A DNA stretch of 64,000 bases from Aptenodytes patagonicus (Eukaryota > Chordata > Aves > Sphenisciformes > Spheniscidae): assembly GCF_965638725.1 (NCBI RefSeq), contig NC_134961.1, forward strand, positions 1 through 64,000. Reading direction: 5' to 3'. Below, in pieces: positions 1 to 13,161 of this stretch (its first letter is position 1; each line of letters begins with the position of its first letter). Below the pieces are notes generated by a model. The model was given only the letters and a program-made list of their open reading frames with translations. It was not told the origin of the DNA and did not search any database. The position numbers were made by a program, and so were the translations under genes.

Positions 1-3000
1 AACAACAGAAGATTTACTAGAGACCTATCAGATGAAAGAGCTGAAATGTTCCCTTGAGAGCTCCCAATTCAAAAAGTGTGCACCACGTTCACCACCCAGT
101 GCAGGAGATACAGGGGATGAGCCAAATCAGTGCATGGCTTGTTGCCCTGACCCTCTCCCTCCCCATCAGTTCACCCCATCCCCTCCCCTAGCATGTCAGC
201 TTCGCACAGTCTGCATTACTGATGCTTGTTAACTTCAGTCTCCGCATCCTAAGAACTGCCTCAGCTGTGAAGAACATAGGAGAGACCTTTAAAAATCGCA
301 TGAATATGTGTGTACACCCCAAATGCTGCTCCACAGCCTGTTTGCACTCTACCTTAGCGCATATAGTTATCCAACCCTAAGTCCACACGTAAGCACAACC
401 AAGTTGCAAACCGCATGCTTACACAGAGACAGCCAAATCCTCTGGCTCCCTGCAACCACGAAGACACAGACTTTGTCTCTCAACAGCTAACCATCTCACT
501 GTTTCTATCACTGGGAAAACATTTAAACAGCTGCTGAAAAATCAAAGATTCAACAATTATTTCCTTCCCAGGCCTGGGGTACTTCGAAAATTCCAGACAA
601 AAAAGACTCTGTAGTTCACACTATAGAATCAAAAGATATTATAGCTCTTCAGATATAAAAGATATGATAGTCCTCAGAGTAATGCTAAGCAGAACAAGTA
701 AATGATACAGGCTTGGAGGTATTATTCATGTATTGTGTTCTATAAAATTATCAGTAGAATTATCTGCAACATGTCAGCTTTCAGTCTTTGTCCTATTATT
801 GTTTGTCCTCCCTTTTTCTCTGGTTTTCCTTTTAACTGAATATTTGTCTATAACTTTCGCTCATCTTTTTCAATTTTTTAGTTTATTAGGTGTCAGTTCA
901 TAATAGGTATCTCTCTTCCTTCACTCTCAATTTCTCTTTCTGCTCTGTTTCATATGAATACTCTTGCCCCATGTTATCTTGAGCATGGCCTGTTGTCTGC
1001 AGTTCACCCCAGCTAGCAGAGGAGGTATCCCTCCACATGCCTTCCTGCTTCCTTTGCTCTGAGGATCCTTCCAGACAAGTCAAAGCGACGGGGATTCTTT
1101 GTTCTCTCCTATGTAGTCTGATGAGCCGTATGTGACAGTCAGCTGAAGGAATGTCAACGTGCCAGGTCCTTCTCCTCTTCCTCTGCCCAGCTGCTTGGCT
1201 TCTGTAATGCCCTGCAGCACACAGTGGTTCCAGGACTGCTGTCCCTTTGCCGCTGCCCGCTGCCACAGAGATGTAGCTGCTCCGCAGTGGGGTCATGCCG
1301 TGACAGCCCACACTTTCCTCCCTGCCCTGCACAAGTGTACCTGTGAGGCCATGAGAAAATAACGCCCACAAGCAGGGGACTGGGGTAACCCTTCCAGTGC
1401 AGCACTAACTTCAGTGCACCCAGACTGTTAAATCTTCAGCTTTCTTAGTATAACATCTAATAAATGTGCAGCTGTCTAGTTTGGGGGTGCTAAAAAGGCA
1501 GTGAGAGGAAGGCAAGATGGAAACCAGTAGATGTAGCAGCTTTAGCAGCTTTGCCCGTATGGCTGTGTAATAATTAGGACACATTCACAAGAATTGCACT
1601 CATTTAGACCGACTGGCTACAGCGACACTATCATCACATCCAGTCAGGCAAGGGACAGTGCAGCTGGGTTATTCACATTGAATGTCTTTCCCATGTTTGT
1701 CCCCAGTTTCTTGCCTTCCTTTTTTTTCTGTATTAAAAAAAAAATCCCCTTTCAGCCACGCCCCACCACCTTCCCCTGCTCCCAGAACTCTGGTGGACTT
1801 TGCTTTCAGATGAAGAACGAAAACCTTCCCCTCTGCTTCTTCGGTATGCTGGGGGAAAGGCAGAAGGTGTTAGTGGGGCAGATGGAGACCCTGGGGCAAT
1901 AGTCACAGCTGCTGGAACAAGGAGGATTGTAGCCATGGGGAGGAAGATCTGGGGCAAGGGAACGTAGAGGTTTGGGCTGAGATTACGTGAGGATTGAAGC
2001 CTGGAGTCAGGGATAGGGGGCCTGAAAGGGTGGAAATCAAATATCAGGTGAGCTCTTCATGGAGAGGTAGTCACTGCCTTGAACAAGGAATAAAAAGTTA
2101 TTAAAGTGGTATGAGAAAATTTGAATTAGCCACTGCCCTCTTTTACCGTTGACACCAGGAGAAAGATTAGCAGCTTTTGGAAATGCATCCATGCCTGGTC
2201 AGGCTGTGTGAGGCCAGGGGTGTTGAGTCCCATGGGAACTGAAGCCACTGCAGGCAGGGGTAAGGAGGTCAGCCCACCCTGGCACCGGTGAGAGAGGGGA
2301 CCCTAGAGATCAGCACAGCCCTGTCTTCAGTCTGACAGCCAGCCTTTTGCTCCCTGTGAAGCAAATCTCACTTACTAGGCGCTGTTAAACCAACATACAA
2401 ATTTAGCAAGTAAATCTGGAAGATTCAGCCTTCCACAGTTCACTCATCCATAGCACAGCGTTTGCCAACTTGCAGCTGTCCATCAACACCCATTGTGGTA
2501 TTGCAGCTGATTTCACAACATTTTTCTTGCTGACTGAGCCCTTACTCTGATCTGCAAAACCAGCCCAACATCAGGCAGACGCTGCAGGTGAAATTCTAGG
2601 GTGAACTGAGTTCAAACTGGCATCGATATCAGCGCAGACAAAATACCTCCTCAGGGATAGAAAATGTAGTTTTGAAGTGCTAGGAGAAGTTTGAAACAGA
2701 CGGCAGGACCAAAGCTATTGCAGAGATAATAAATCAGGACTATTCCTGACACTATGAGAATCAGACCTTTCAAATCATCATTCACATATGCTATTTTTTT
2801 CCTTTTTTGTACATTTCTGTAATGTATCTTAATCACAGTTTTCTTTCTTTAACTCCATTGTACTCATACAAGATGTTGTGCAGATCATATCAATGCTTTC
2901 CAAAGACATGCCGACCTTTTGCTCTGATTTCCTCCTTGGTCACCTAGATATCTGAACAGGTTTTAAGCTGTTGACCTACAGTACCTCCCATTTACAGAGT

Positions 3001-6000
3001 CAGTATCTTTTCATACGGACATCGGTAAGAATTTCAAACCTGACTACTCAGCTTTCATCAGCACACAAGGATGAGTGTAATGTTCTGCCTTGGATTTATT
3101 CTGTACTTTATTCTGCAACACAGGAAGTTTTATCCACAGAGCTGTTCCTTCTGGAAAATTACACGGACTGGCACTTAAATGGTGTAGCCCTAGCAACATA
3201 CCCGCTTCCAACACACACGTACTGTACAATGCTGTTAGCCCCCGATGCTTAGATTCATCCTGAAGAGTGAAAGAGTGGGAGAGACGCAGCCCTGAGCCCC
3301 TCATTTCTATTCCCCATGGCCTCTTTACATGAGCTTTCCCCCGAGAGGGGCAAAGCCAATGGAATCGAGTCCTTCCTGAGACCATTACGATCTCCATAAT
3401 GGGCCTGGCTGGCTATAGATGGAGGAGCCCAGGTACGTTGTACTCTTACTGATTTTGACCCTTCCATTTCTGTACATTTGGGAGCAGCCTTTGTTTCTGT
3501 TAAAGGTGCTACTTCTATATTCTCTTTTCCAGGACTGAGGAGGAGAGGGCTGAGGCTGGGGACCTGAGGTTACAGTGCCTCCATAGCTGCTCCCCAAATA
3601 GTAAGTGACCATGGCTCGAATATGTCCAATACACAATGCCTTGTATCGTCCCCACGCTGGCTCCTTGGGGTTAAGAATAAGGTTTGGAGTAGGAAGCTAT
3701 GGAAATAGAGGTTTGTAACTTCCTCAGACAGCGTTACCCAAACGATAATCAAGTAGCATACGAACAGTACAAGACTCCCCAGGATTCAATTTAGGATGTG
3801 CACATATCCTATAATTTTATGTTATCTCAAGAAGCTGTGACTTCATAGTAGTTTAAAAATATGCTCTAATTTACACCCGTATAACTTTTATTATCGCTAC
3901 CTTTTTTCGGCTATATTTATCCCTAATGCATGATGATGCATGCTATTGAATATAAAAATGATTGAAAGCAGGTTCGGTAGACTGTAACATTAGTATAATT
4001 AATGCCATTTCTTGCACGTCTATTAATCCTTACTCAGAAAATTGCTATGCTTTTATTCAGCGTTTGCAAAAATTTTTACTTTAAGCAACGGGAATCAGTG
4101 GTTCAATGTTCAGAACAATATTGGAGCATGGCTCCTGCCCTGCTCTGAATACTATACTTTTCCTTCACTCTCCAGGAAAGATTCGTGCAGTTTCATGCAA
4201 CTATTTTCTTGCAAAGAAAGCAAGTGATTCTTCATTCAGCAGGAGGGAGACTTAGGGAAGTGACTTGCTGACTCTCTGCTATTAAAATTTTGAAAACTCA
4301 TAGCATTTTGCTGCCTCTGTCTTGCTGAGATGCACATCTCAGCCACATACTCATGGAAGCTTGGTGTCCATAACCCTAATAACTGAGGATCCTGATCCCT
4401 CATCAGACCTGCTGGAACAGCTCTCCAGTCCCATGTCACTGCAGGTGGTCTCCCCACAGGCATGATAGCGCTAGCACTGCTCTCAAGCTTGGTTTGTCAT
4501 CAGCTCACTTGGTAGCTCCTGCTCCTTGAAAATGTCACGTCAGTTATGGACCTTTCCACAGGCATATGCACATCCTTCATTTTCACAGGCCTGAAAATGT
4601 CTATTAGTACAAAATTGATCTGGGTCATCTTTCCCAAGAAAATTCCCTACCTGCCAAGCTACTGGCTAGTGCTCAAATGTGCTTATTTCATTATGAAGAC
4701 TGTCCAAAGGTCTTTGTTTCAAAGAACAAATAACAATTCTTGGCATTAGGTGTTGCAAGGAATAGAAACAAGGCTCTATGGGTCCTACGCCCAGCCCTAC
4801 CCCAGTACTTCAATGTAAGGGACGCATAGCTTACCTCCATAGGTGTGCTGACAGCGCTGTAAAAGCAAACGGCAAATGAGAAGTCAGGTATCAGGTTAAA
4901 GAACAGTGGCCATTCTTCAATAGTACATCAGCTGCAGCTTCACATCAGTTACCTACTGTAACGAAATCGGATCAATTATAGTAAGTGATATGAGTGAAGT
5001 TCTGCTCTCAGTTCACAGTCTACTTATGCATGCAACTTAAGCTTCAGAATCTTCATTATTCATGCTTATTAGGGAGAAAAAAACACTAGTTACTGCTGCT
5101 CAGGATGGCACAAACCCTCACAACCTTCAGAGGAAAGTCTCCTTCCTGGAACAAGCCCTGTACCACATCAAGTCATAACTGGCCTGTACCTGATCAGAGG
5201 ATTCTCCTTAACGTTGTTTCTAGCTTCACACACTCCTGCTGTTCTTTGTCACATTGCCCATTTCTAGACATAGTTATTTCTTCGTTTGCACTGGACAATG
5301 AACACCATACTTTGGAGCTGTATTATGAGGCCCTGTTAGGGATAGGGCACAACAGAAACATTAGAAAGTCACAAAACAGCCTGGACTCAGCCTTGTTATC
5401 ACTGCAACTCTGTGCAGTGCCACTAAGCAAGAGAGGACTGCGCAGAACAGTTATCCCGATCTTCTTTCAAAACTGCCTGATGACCATCGCTTTCTGTATC
5501 ACTATAAATTGTCTGCAGTGGGGCCAAAGCCTCAAAAGATATTCACAGGGGCTGATGCCGTAAGACCGATGAATAGATTCAAGCTTTTCAGCCACCACCA
5601 CCATTCAAAGCCAGTTCTCACCAGGACACATAGAGGAACCACAACCCCAAAAGAGTTAGGGAAGTCTCAGATGCAATTCCAGAGCTGCAGACTCACCTCA
5701 GCATTCGCGGGCAGGCAGACTTAGCAAAAAAGCCAGGATCTGCCCATTGCAGGCAGATTGAACAACGGCACTGGGACCACTGGAATGTGCCTCCTTGCCT
5801 GGTCCAGGTACCTAGCTGATGGCATCGTACTGGGGATAGGTGCCAGCCTTCTACCAAACCAAACCTGCTTTTCTGTCCCCAGCACCAGGTCTGCTTTTTT
5901 TTCCTAAGTGCATCTTTGTGGTTGCCAGTTAGTTGCAGATATCCAAACAAGCCCATTATGTTATCTGCATAAGAAGTACCATGCAGTGTTGCAGCAAAAG

Positions 6001-9000
6001 CCTCAGTGATGAGGCTTGCAACCCCCCGTGAGATAGGTAAGCATCGTAATTTGTACTGATAGAGAGACAAGCAGGCAGCAATAAGAAATGACATATCCAA
6101 GGTCACAAACGGTAGGTGCCCTAGTATTACCTTTCTACACGCTTTTCTTGAGGCTTGGGAAGTGGAGTGTCATGGAGTTTGGGTCTCTGAACCACAGTTT
6201 TCGGTCAGGTTCTGCACTTGAAAAAAAAAATCTACCTCTATATGTGGTATGTAAACAAGGAGATACTAAATCCAAAAGCAGACATTCAAGCCACAAAATA
6301 TGTAGAGAAAACAGTAGTATGAACGTTTATTACTAACTTTACTTATTAATATTAGTACTAATTATTATGCATTTGTCTTGTGGCAGTGGCAAGTGCTTCA
6401 GGGACAGGGGCTGAGGCCTCTTGGTTTGGAGAGAGGACAGTGTCGCAGTGGGCTCACGGCCAGCAGAGAATTGTTAATGGCAAGAGAACGACACAAGAAG
6501 TGCTTTGCTAAAGTCAGATCAGCCACAAAGGTTACACTGGCCCTTTGGTTATCCAGGGGCCTGCCTGTATGAAAGAAGAGGGCACATCACCTAGAGCAGA
6601 CCAAGTCCTTGCCATTGCTTGGTAAACTCACCACCTGCATTCCGCTAGCAGAGTAAATGCCGGCAGAGCATTCTGAACTCTTTCTGAACTCTTCACACAG
6701 AGGTGGTCCTGTACCAGTAGGACACAAGGAGGTATCATCAGAAGCTATTCCTGCTGCTCACTTCAACCAGCATTTCATTCCCTGGAGCACTTGTCAGCTG
6801 CCCTCACTTAGAAATGCTCCGAGGCTGTTCTAATTTGAACCAAACAGCATATAAAAAAATATTGATTCATCCTCAGACATCATGCTTTTTTCTGTCCTTC
6901 CACAAAGACAAAACAGGGCATCTGGTCCTTGTTGAGAGGCAAGGATTTTTAGGGAGTGCTGCTGTATAGTGAAACGGTAAAAACCTTTAAATAAAAGAAC
7001 AAGGCTGAGCAATCGTAGAAGACAAACACCAACCGGCCAGGTGGCTTTAGAAGAGAGGAATTAAAGGTTTGAGAACAGCCCAGGAGCAGTGTGAGAGCGC
7101 AGGTAGCACAAAGGGCCTTATGCCAGGCCAGGACCAGGGCAGGATCTCAGGTTCCTCTGTCAGCGAGACTAAGCTATCCGTTCTGAAAACTGATAAATTA
7201 TAAATTCATACATTTCATCAGAAGCTTGATTCCAGAGGAGTCTTGATCGGGGCAATGCAATATTGAGTCTTGATAATTCTACATTAAACCATTTAATGTC
7301 CATCACTAAATGGTAATTTTCCTTTAACAGGGTTTAAACCTGCCTAAGCTGGGCTGAGAACAGCACCAGGGAGCTCTAGCTGTAAATTGGCATCCTCTGC
7401 TCTCACTGAGCTGCCTTCCTGCGCAAACATATGGCACCGGCCCCTGTACACCTACTGTCCCCAATCATATTTTGTTCATACCAAACTTAGCATTTCCATT
7501 GCAAAGCTCTAAACACTCTCAATAGTCTATTTGCTGTCTTTTTTGACCTTGCAGATCTCAATTTTTTTTTTCAGGTGTGCAGGGCTGGGAGATCTCAATG
7601 CACCGGTTGTGCAGAGTCGCTACGTAAAAACGATAGAAGGAGAAGTTTCACGTCAGGATTTTTTTCTGTAGTTGTGCAGTTCTTTATTACCAAGAAATGC
7701 TCACTGTTATTAGGCTCCAGACAGCAATTGTACCTGATTTCAGACATCTGTATGTCCGTGCCACTTCCACCTTCTCCTCCGGTCTTCTCCCACCGCTAGG
7801 CATTAATATGATGAGCCCGCTGCTTAGATCAATGTGCCTGGGACCCACAGGGCGGGTGGGAGAGGTACGGATGATAGATGTAGAACAAGGGGTAAGAGAG
7901 AGGCGGGAGAAATGTCACAAAGGACAAGGAGGGACAGGTATGGTGGCAAAGACAAAGAGGAGACGGGTAGCTCACAAGAGCCAAGAGCTGAGCAGGAAAC
8001 AGCATATTCTTACTGTCTGTGGCTAAAAGCCTTGGTTGTTATTTGAGGCAGATAAACCCAGGGTCCAGGATACCAGCTTTTCTCACAAAAAGACTATTCA
8101 AAATGAATTCAGCATTAAAAAAATAATATAGTCACTGTTTTGGCAGCGTGGACATTTTAGGAGGGTCACCTGACAAAGAGGAGGCCTTGAAAAAAATAAT
8201 TTTATTCTCATATCATCACCCTGCAGGCATTTCCCCTGGGTCCATCCCACAGCTCCTCTACCATCCTCCCACCCCTGGCTGTCTATAGTAAGATTTATGC
8301 AACCAGCCCCTCAGTGCTTCACTGCAAAGCATATTGTCATTTTTTTCTATTCAAATAAGATTATCAGCAGAACTCTAGATTTAACACATGGTGGAAATGA
8401 TTCATAAAAAAAAGAATATCCACTGTGTTTTCTTGGTTGCAAGTGCCACAGAAGGAAAGTGGTGCTGGATTTGCAGGCAACTTTCAAATGTCTCCAAATT
8501 GAGTGCTACAAAAAGTCTATTGCACAAGCTCAGCTGGAGAGGGCAAGGCACAGACGGCAGACAAGGTCACTCTGACAACGGGGAACATGCTTTATATGCT
8601 GAGCAGCACAGGGCTGGAAGAAGGCAGACAACAAGGGCTTGACGCATTTGAAGTGTCGCTCAAAGTTGAGTCAAGGTTTCTCCTTGTGGAGATACCTGAC
8701 AGCTGCAATCACCTTCCTATTTCATGTCAGCACTGATTTCAACTCCAGGTCTTGCAATTCTTCCTGTAATTTATTCAGTTCATAGTGATTCACTACATAA
8801 AAACAGTGGAAAAAAATCCCCTCAGATAAAGCACCATGGCTACAGATCTAAGATCCAGCCTCGCTATATTGAAAGCAATGGGAATTTCATTCCTTTCTTT
8901 AGGCAAACCCTTGCCCACTAGGAAACTCCAGAGTTACAGGTCTCAGTTCTGTCCTCATTTACCTCTGCTAAAATCCAGACTGACAGTTTGCTTTAACAAG

Positions 9001-9703
9001 CTTCAGACTGCTTCTTAAGCAACCAGCTCCTCTGCTTCTGAGATAAGCATGATGATAAAAGTAAATTCAGTCCCATGTTTAGCACTGCAGCCAGTGAAAA
9101 TTAAAGGGTGGGGAAAAAAAGCAAAAGAAAGTGATAGTTTATAATACTTTTTTGTTTCCTCCAGTGCACAGGTGAATTGGAAACGTTCCTTGTATAAATT
9201 TCGGTGAGATTAGATATGAAACGTGTTTTCTGTCACTCTTTTAAATAGCATCTTTCAATAAACCATCTCCTACAGCTAATCCTGGATTTATGCAAAAAAA
9301 AACCCCAACACCACAGAAACCCCAACCCCGTCCAACACTGCTAAAGATGTGAAATGAAGTATTTCAGATTGTATATGCACCCAAATAGGCTTTCAGGTAC
9401 TGTGCATATTATATTTCCCCCAGAATGTAGGTAGGGATTCTTGCTTACTTAATGTTCAGATAGTTTTACACTGTAAGATATTTGAGGACAAATAGTATAG
9501 TTTTAACAAAACAGTTACAACATGCATTTTTATTTTAGTTGCCTTAAAATGGGGTTTGCTCTTGTCAGAATAAGGGGGTTTTTTATTTGCTACAGCAAAA
9601 CGTATTCACTGAATGTGGGGTTTTGTAGTGAAGATTAAGGAAAGCCTGAGATTCGTCTCTGATTTAAATAACCAGTAATTTTGATTTGTGTTCCTTGTAC
9701 CAG
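1..9703. other. Non-coding or intronic stretch, no supported gene
   Basis: I see no exon with convincing splice sites plus coding character here. The open frames present (the longest is about 157 codons, near 0.9-1.4 kb on the minus strand) have no recognisable domains and look like chance. The sequence holds short homopolymers and AT-rich patches only. Because a plus-strand gene ends at 13588, part of this stretch may be its introns, with 5' exons too short to recognise. Confidence 0.5.
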
Positions 9704-9842
9704 AAGATCACCCTTTTCCACTCCTCCTCTCGGTCCCAGAGCAGCCCATGAACCAACAGACAGCTCTCTCCCCATCTGCTTCGTCCCTGGGGCGGGGGGA
9801 TGCACTCCTTCGGCCAGAAGCTCTGGCTCTAGATCCTCACAG
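9704..9842 (+). CDS. Tentative internal exon of the downstream BEN-domain gene
   Basis: A good acceptor (pyrimidine-rich tract ending TTCCTTGTACCAG) precedes an open frame of about 45 codons rich in Pro, Ser, Leu and Gln, including LSPSASSLGRGDALLRPEAL. A CAG|GTTTAC donor at 9843 ends it in phase 2. The supported exon at 12042 needs exactly phase 2, and it begins by completing an Arg codon, so direct splicing keeps the frame. The donor is imperfect (GTTTAC rather than GTAAGT). I recognise no domain. The same frame runs past the donor to a TGA at 9877 and then stays open to about 10104, so the real exon boundary could differ. This may instead be a chance open frame. Confidence 0.35.
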
Positions 9843-10315
9843 GTTTACCAGCTTTCTGAGTCTCTCTGGCGAGAAATGAACAATCAGCTTCACCCGTGCC
9901 AAACCCCAACTTTCTGAACACCTCCACAGCATGACCAAACACGCTACAAACCATCATTCCTTGCTTTCAGGAGAGACTGAGAAACAGCAACTCAATTTAC
10001 AAAGGCAACACAACAACGATGCCCAGCTCCAGACTACCTTCGCTCCCACAGCCCACTTTCCAAAGACTCTGACTTATGCAAAGAAAGAGAAGCCATCCAT
10101 CTGAGCCAGAGGGCTGCAAGTAACACTGTTTTTCCTTTGAAAAGCTTTTTATTTATGAGGGACTCTCCTGCAGCAGGCACTATAAAGTCAGTATGGAAGG
10201 GGACAGCCCAGAGCCTCCAATGGAAGAGCAGGATGGTGAGATGGGACACAGAGGGGGGAAAAGTGAAAGGAGAAGGGGAAACTGTGGGGGAAGTAAGTTA
10301 TTTTCATAGTTAGGC

Positions 10316-10590
10316 AGAATCACTGAATCACAAAATAACACAGGGTGGACAGGGCCTCTGGAGGTCTCTAGTCCAGTCCCTTGCTCACAGCACGTCCATT
10401 AGACCAGGCTGGATCAGGCTGCTTAGTTCCTTGTCCAGTTGCGTTCTGAATACCTCCAAGGATGGAGATCCCAATACCTCCCTTGGCTTCTGTCCCAGTG
10501 CTTGAACACCCTCAGGGTGAAAAAGCTTTTCCTTATATCTAGTTGGCAATTCTTGTGTTCCAGCCCTGTTCAGCCAGCTTATGAAAGCAA
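10316..10590 (-). repeat. CR1 LINE 3' end, 5'-truncated
   Basis: The plus strand reads as the reverse complement of an avian CR1 tail. It starts with AGAATCACTGAATCACA, continues through GGCCTCTGGAGGTC and TCTAGTCCAG, and reaches CCCTCAGGGTGAAAAAGC and GTTGGCAATTCTTGTGTT. This is the normal order of the CR1 3' region read backwards, so the copy lies on the minus strand and lacks its coding part. Confidence 0.85.
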
Positions 10591-11400
10591 GGCACTTCTG
10601 GGGAAGGGTGCTCCCTCTGACATGTGTGTTCTTGTTTTCTCTCCTGCCTTTTATATAACTCACTTTGTGCTTCTTTTTTGGCTCTGTTTTCATGCAGTAG
10701 CTCTGTTATTGTCTGCTTTTCCAATTATAAAAACTCTAAATTTGATTTAAACCTGATAATTATGCTGTGATCTAGCAAAGGCCTTAATTAACCCTATTGA
10801 AGCCAATGGGTGTGAGGCATGCTCTTTAGGACCTTAAAAATTTGGCGTTTAATTGCCTCCAACACTGAGAAAGGTGCAGGGAGGTGGAGAAGTGAATATG
10901 TAGCTGATTCAAGCCACTGGTACTAACAGGACAGGACTTCGTGCACTAGATCTCGTATAACCCATCCAGACCAGGATTTCCTTCTGTCTTCCACCACAAG
11001 AGGAATATGAATATACCAGATGCACAAGAAGACTCAGCTGGTCACTGGTATTGCTACAAAAGTTTGTCATGTCCTTTGGCTGTTAGAAATCCTGAATCAT
11101 GATCTGCACAGTGGGTGCGTTTGTGTTCCCCTGCAAGGTCAAGGCATTTCTAGCTGCATTCGCTACCCATCAGGACAATTCCAGTCTACAGGGGGTACAT
11201 CTTCCTCTCTTGCCATCAGTCCTGCCAAACTAAGTAAGATTTAGCCATAGAAAAAAAAGCATTGGGATCTCTCCTGCCTGGCAGCAGCCAGGAGAAAAGT
11301 ACAGGAAAGAATATTTGGGAGGGGTAGTCTGGCATCCCATGCAGTTGGCACTTCCAGCCACCTAAAAGAGCTGGTCAGCCCTGTACACAGTCTACAGCTT

Positions 11401-11423
11401 GGGGGGGGGGGGGGGGGGGGGGG
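11401..11423. repeat. Poly-G homopolymer, 23 nt
   Basis: Twenty-three consecutive G follow TCTACAGCTT and precede AGAAAAG. Runs this long are prone to length error in sequencing and can form G-quadruplexes. Confidence 0.95.
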
Positions 11424-12041
11424 AGAAAAGTCCTTAACACACCGCGCTGTATAAAAGAAATGTCCTATAATGTCACCACAGGAACAATGATGTCATTCTG
11501 TGCTGCCCTTCTGTTTTTATCTTGCCTGTTTATTCATCCCCTACTTCACTGAGTAACCGCGCAGAGCTACCAGGAGACTAAAGCGTGTGGGTCCAAGGTG
11601 AAGGCAGGTCTTCACACTTTGCAGGGATGGTCAAGGGCAGGTGCTGCGGCAACCTGCAAGCCAGGTTTTATCCTTTTGCGTTCTTACTGGAATTTGCCAC
11701 AGTCAATATGCCAGTAGCTTTCTTCCCTTCCCGTCCTTCCCCAGTACCAAATCCTTGGTTCTCGCAGAACGGTATGACTCTTGGAAAGGAGAACACTGAT
11801 GTGCCAGTGATTATCACACTGATGATAGCTGACGAATGCTTAGTTGGCACCAGGGAGGAACCGGTCCTGAATTTATGTGCCTTATTCTCAAACACTTTGT
11901 TCTTGGTCATGAGAAGCAAATCAGACTATGGGGAAATGCAATTATGGGAAACAGGCTTAAAATTGTCCCAAAATAGGCCTAAAATTGTCTTATAAGCTTT
12001 TAGCCCAGTCCAGAGGAAAAAGTGTGTTTGTCTTTCTTTAG

Positions 12042-12647
12042 GGCTTCACAACACCCAGCTCTAAATGTCACTAGCACGCAGAGGAACAGGAGTGACCATA
12101 ATGCTCAGAAAATACCCCCATTCGCTACGTCAAGCTCTTCCAGTGACACATCAAGCAGCTCTTCACTTTCATCAGAACCGACCAGCCAGATCTCCATGGT
12201 TCAGGATCAAACCCTGCTGGACATTGCTTCCATCACTAGATTGGCCCCAGGAGAATCACCGAGCCCTCAGCCATTTGAGCAAAGAGATAAAAATTTAGCA
12301 ATATCATGTTCCAGCCCATTCGGAGCAAGGACTATTCCAGCATCTTGCCCAGCCAGCCCCAGGCTCAGTCTAACACCCAGCTCAGCCAAGCCACAGCAAT
12401 ACTCTGACTCCTCTCCAGTCAGTCCAGGGATCAATGCAACTTCCTTCTATACCTTTCGTCCTCACACAGCACAAAACATACGAGCTTCAGCATCAGATCA
12501 CACACTGACCCCAACCAGGAAAAGCACAAGGCCTCCAGCAACAATGACTCCTGAAGATAGTTCCCAGTCTCCTGGCTATTCTAAAACTGGATTAAAGAAT
12601 GCAGGAAAGGGTTTTGAATCAGATCTGGAAGATCCTGATCATGAAAG
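12042..12647 (+). CDS. BEN-domain protein, Ser/Thr/Pro-rich internal exon
   Basis: This 606 bp exon lies between a strong acceptor (TCTTTCTTTAG) and a strong donor (AAAG|GTATGT). It is open throughout in one frame, entering with one base of a split codon and leaving in phase 2. It encodes about 200 residues of low complexity: a Ser run near the start (FATSSSSSDTSSSSSLSSE), then many SP/TP motifs (SPASPRL, SSPVSPGI, TLTPTRKS) and an acidic end (FESDLEDPDHER). No folded domain is visible, so it is probably a disordered linker with potential proline-directed phosphorylation sites. The next exon supplies the base that completes the last codon (AG+G, Arg) and continues in frame into a coiled coil and BEN domain. 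The frame, splice sites and composition make it a real exon. I cannot assign a named orthologue. Confidence 0.75.
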
Positions 12648-13161
12648 GTATGTATCCAGACCACACACGTTTAAATACCCGAATGACTCAGCTTGGTATA
12701 GGGTCATTAAAAGCCCCTCATAAAAAAAATTTAAACATATTTTATGATTTAGATGTTCCCAGTATTTGTTTTCCGGTAACTACCTTATGCTCCCACTAAA
12801 CTCTGTTATCCAAGAAGGAAAATACTATGTTTTCCATACATTCATTTAGCTCTCCAGACCTCATTATAGGACCATCCCTGGGCCAGGTTGTCAACCTCAG
12901 CTCCTCCAACAGGGCACAGTTTCAAGGTGCCTCATTTCCTTTCTAATGAGAAAGCACATCTCTCCCTTTACTAGCAGAGGGAAACTCTGCTGTTACTACG
13001 AAGCCTGACAGATAAGAGCTGGGGATGATATTCAGTGACATGGCCGGTATCTCCCTTCCCAAACCTCAGGCTCCGTGGTCCGACCCCACGCAAGCTGGGC
13101 TGATTTCACCCCTCTGAGCCTCTGAACTCCACGCTGTGTCTGCCACTTCTTTCCTTGGCAG
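12648..13161 (+). other. Intron between the Ser-rich exon and the BEN exon
   Basis: This 514 bp intron starts GTATGT and ends with the acceptor CTTCTTTCCTTGGCAG. The upstream reading frame runs into it and stops at 12721-12723. I see no repeat in it. Confidence 0.75.

Larger units (their letters stand above)
9843..12041 (+). other. Putative intron upstream of the Ser-rich exon
   Basis: It contains an inverted CR1 3' end (about 10316-10590) and an uninterrupted run of 23 G at 11401-11423. A 136-codon open frame at 11585-11995 has no domain and no convincing splice sites. The interval ends in the acceptor TTTGTCTTTCTTTAG at 12041. Confidence 0.4.

Noticed and set aside
898-1371. 157-codon open frame on the minus strand
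   Set aside because: Overlaps other open frames in both strands with no family features; GC-richer patch lowers stop density.
5105-5563. 152-codon open frame on the plus strand
   Set aside because: No domain, no splice sites, irregular composition; consistent with chance in long vertebrate non-coding sequence.
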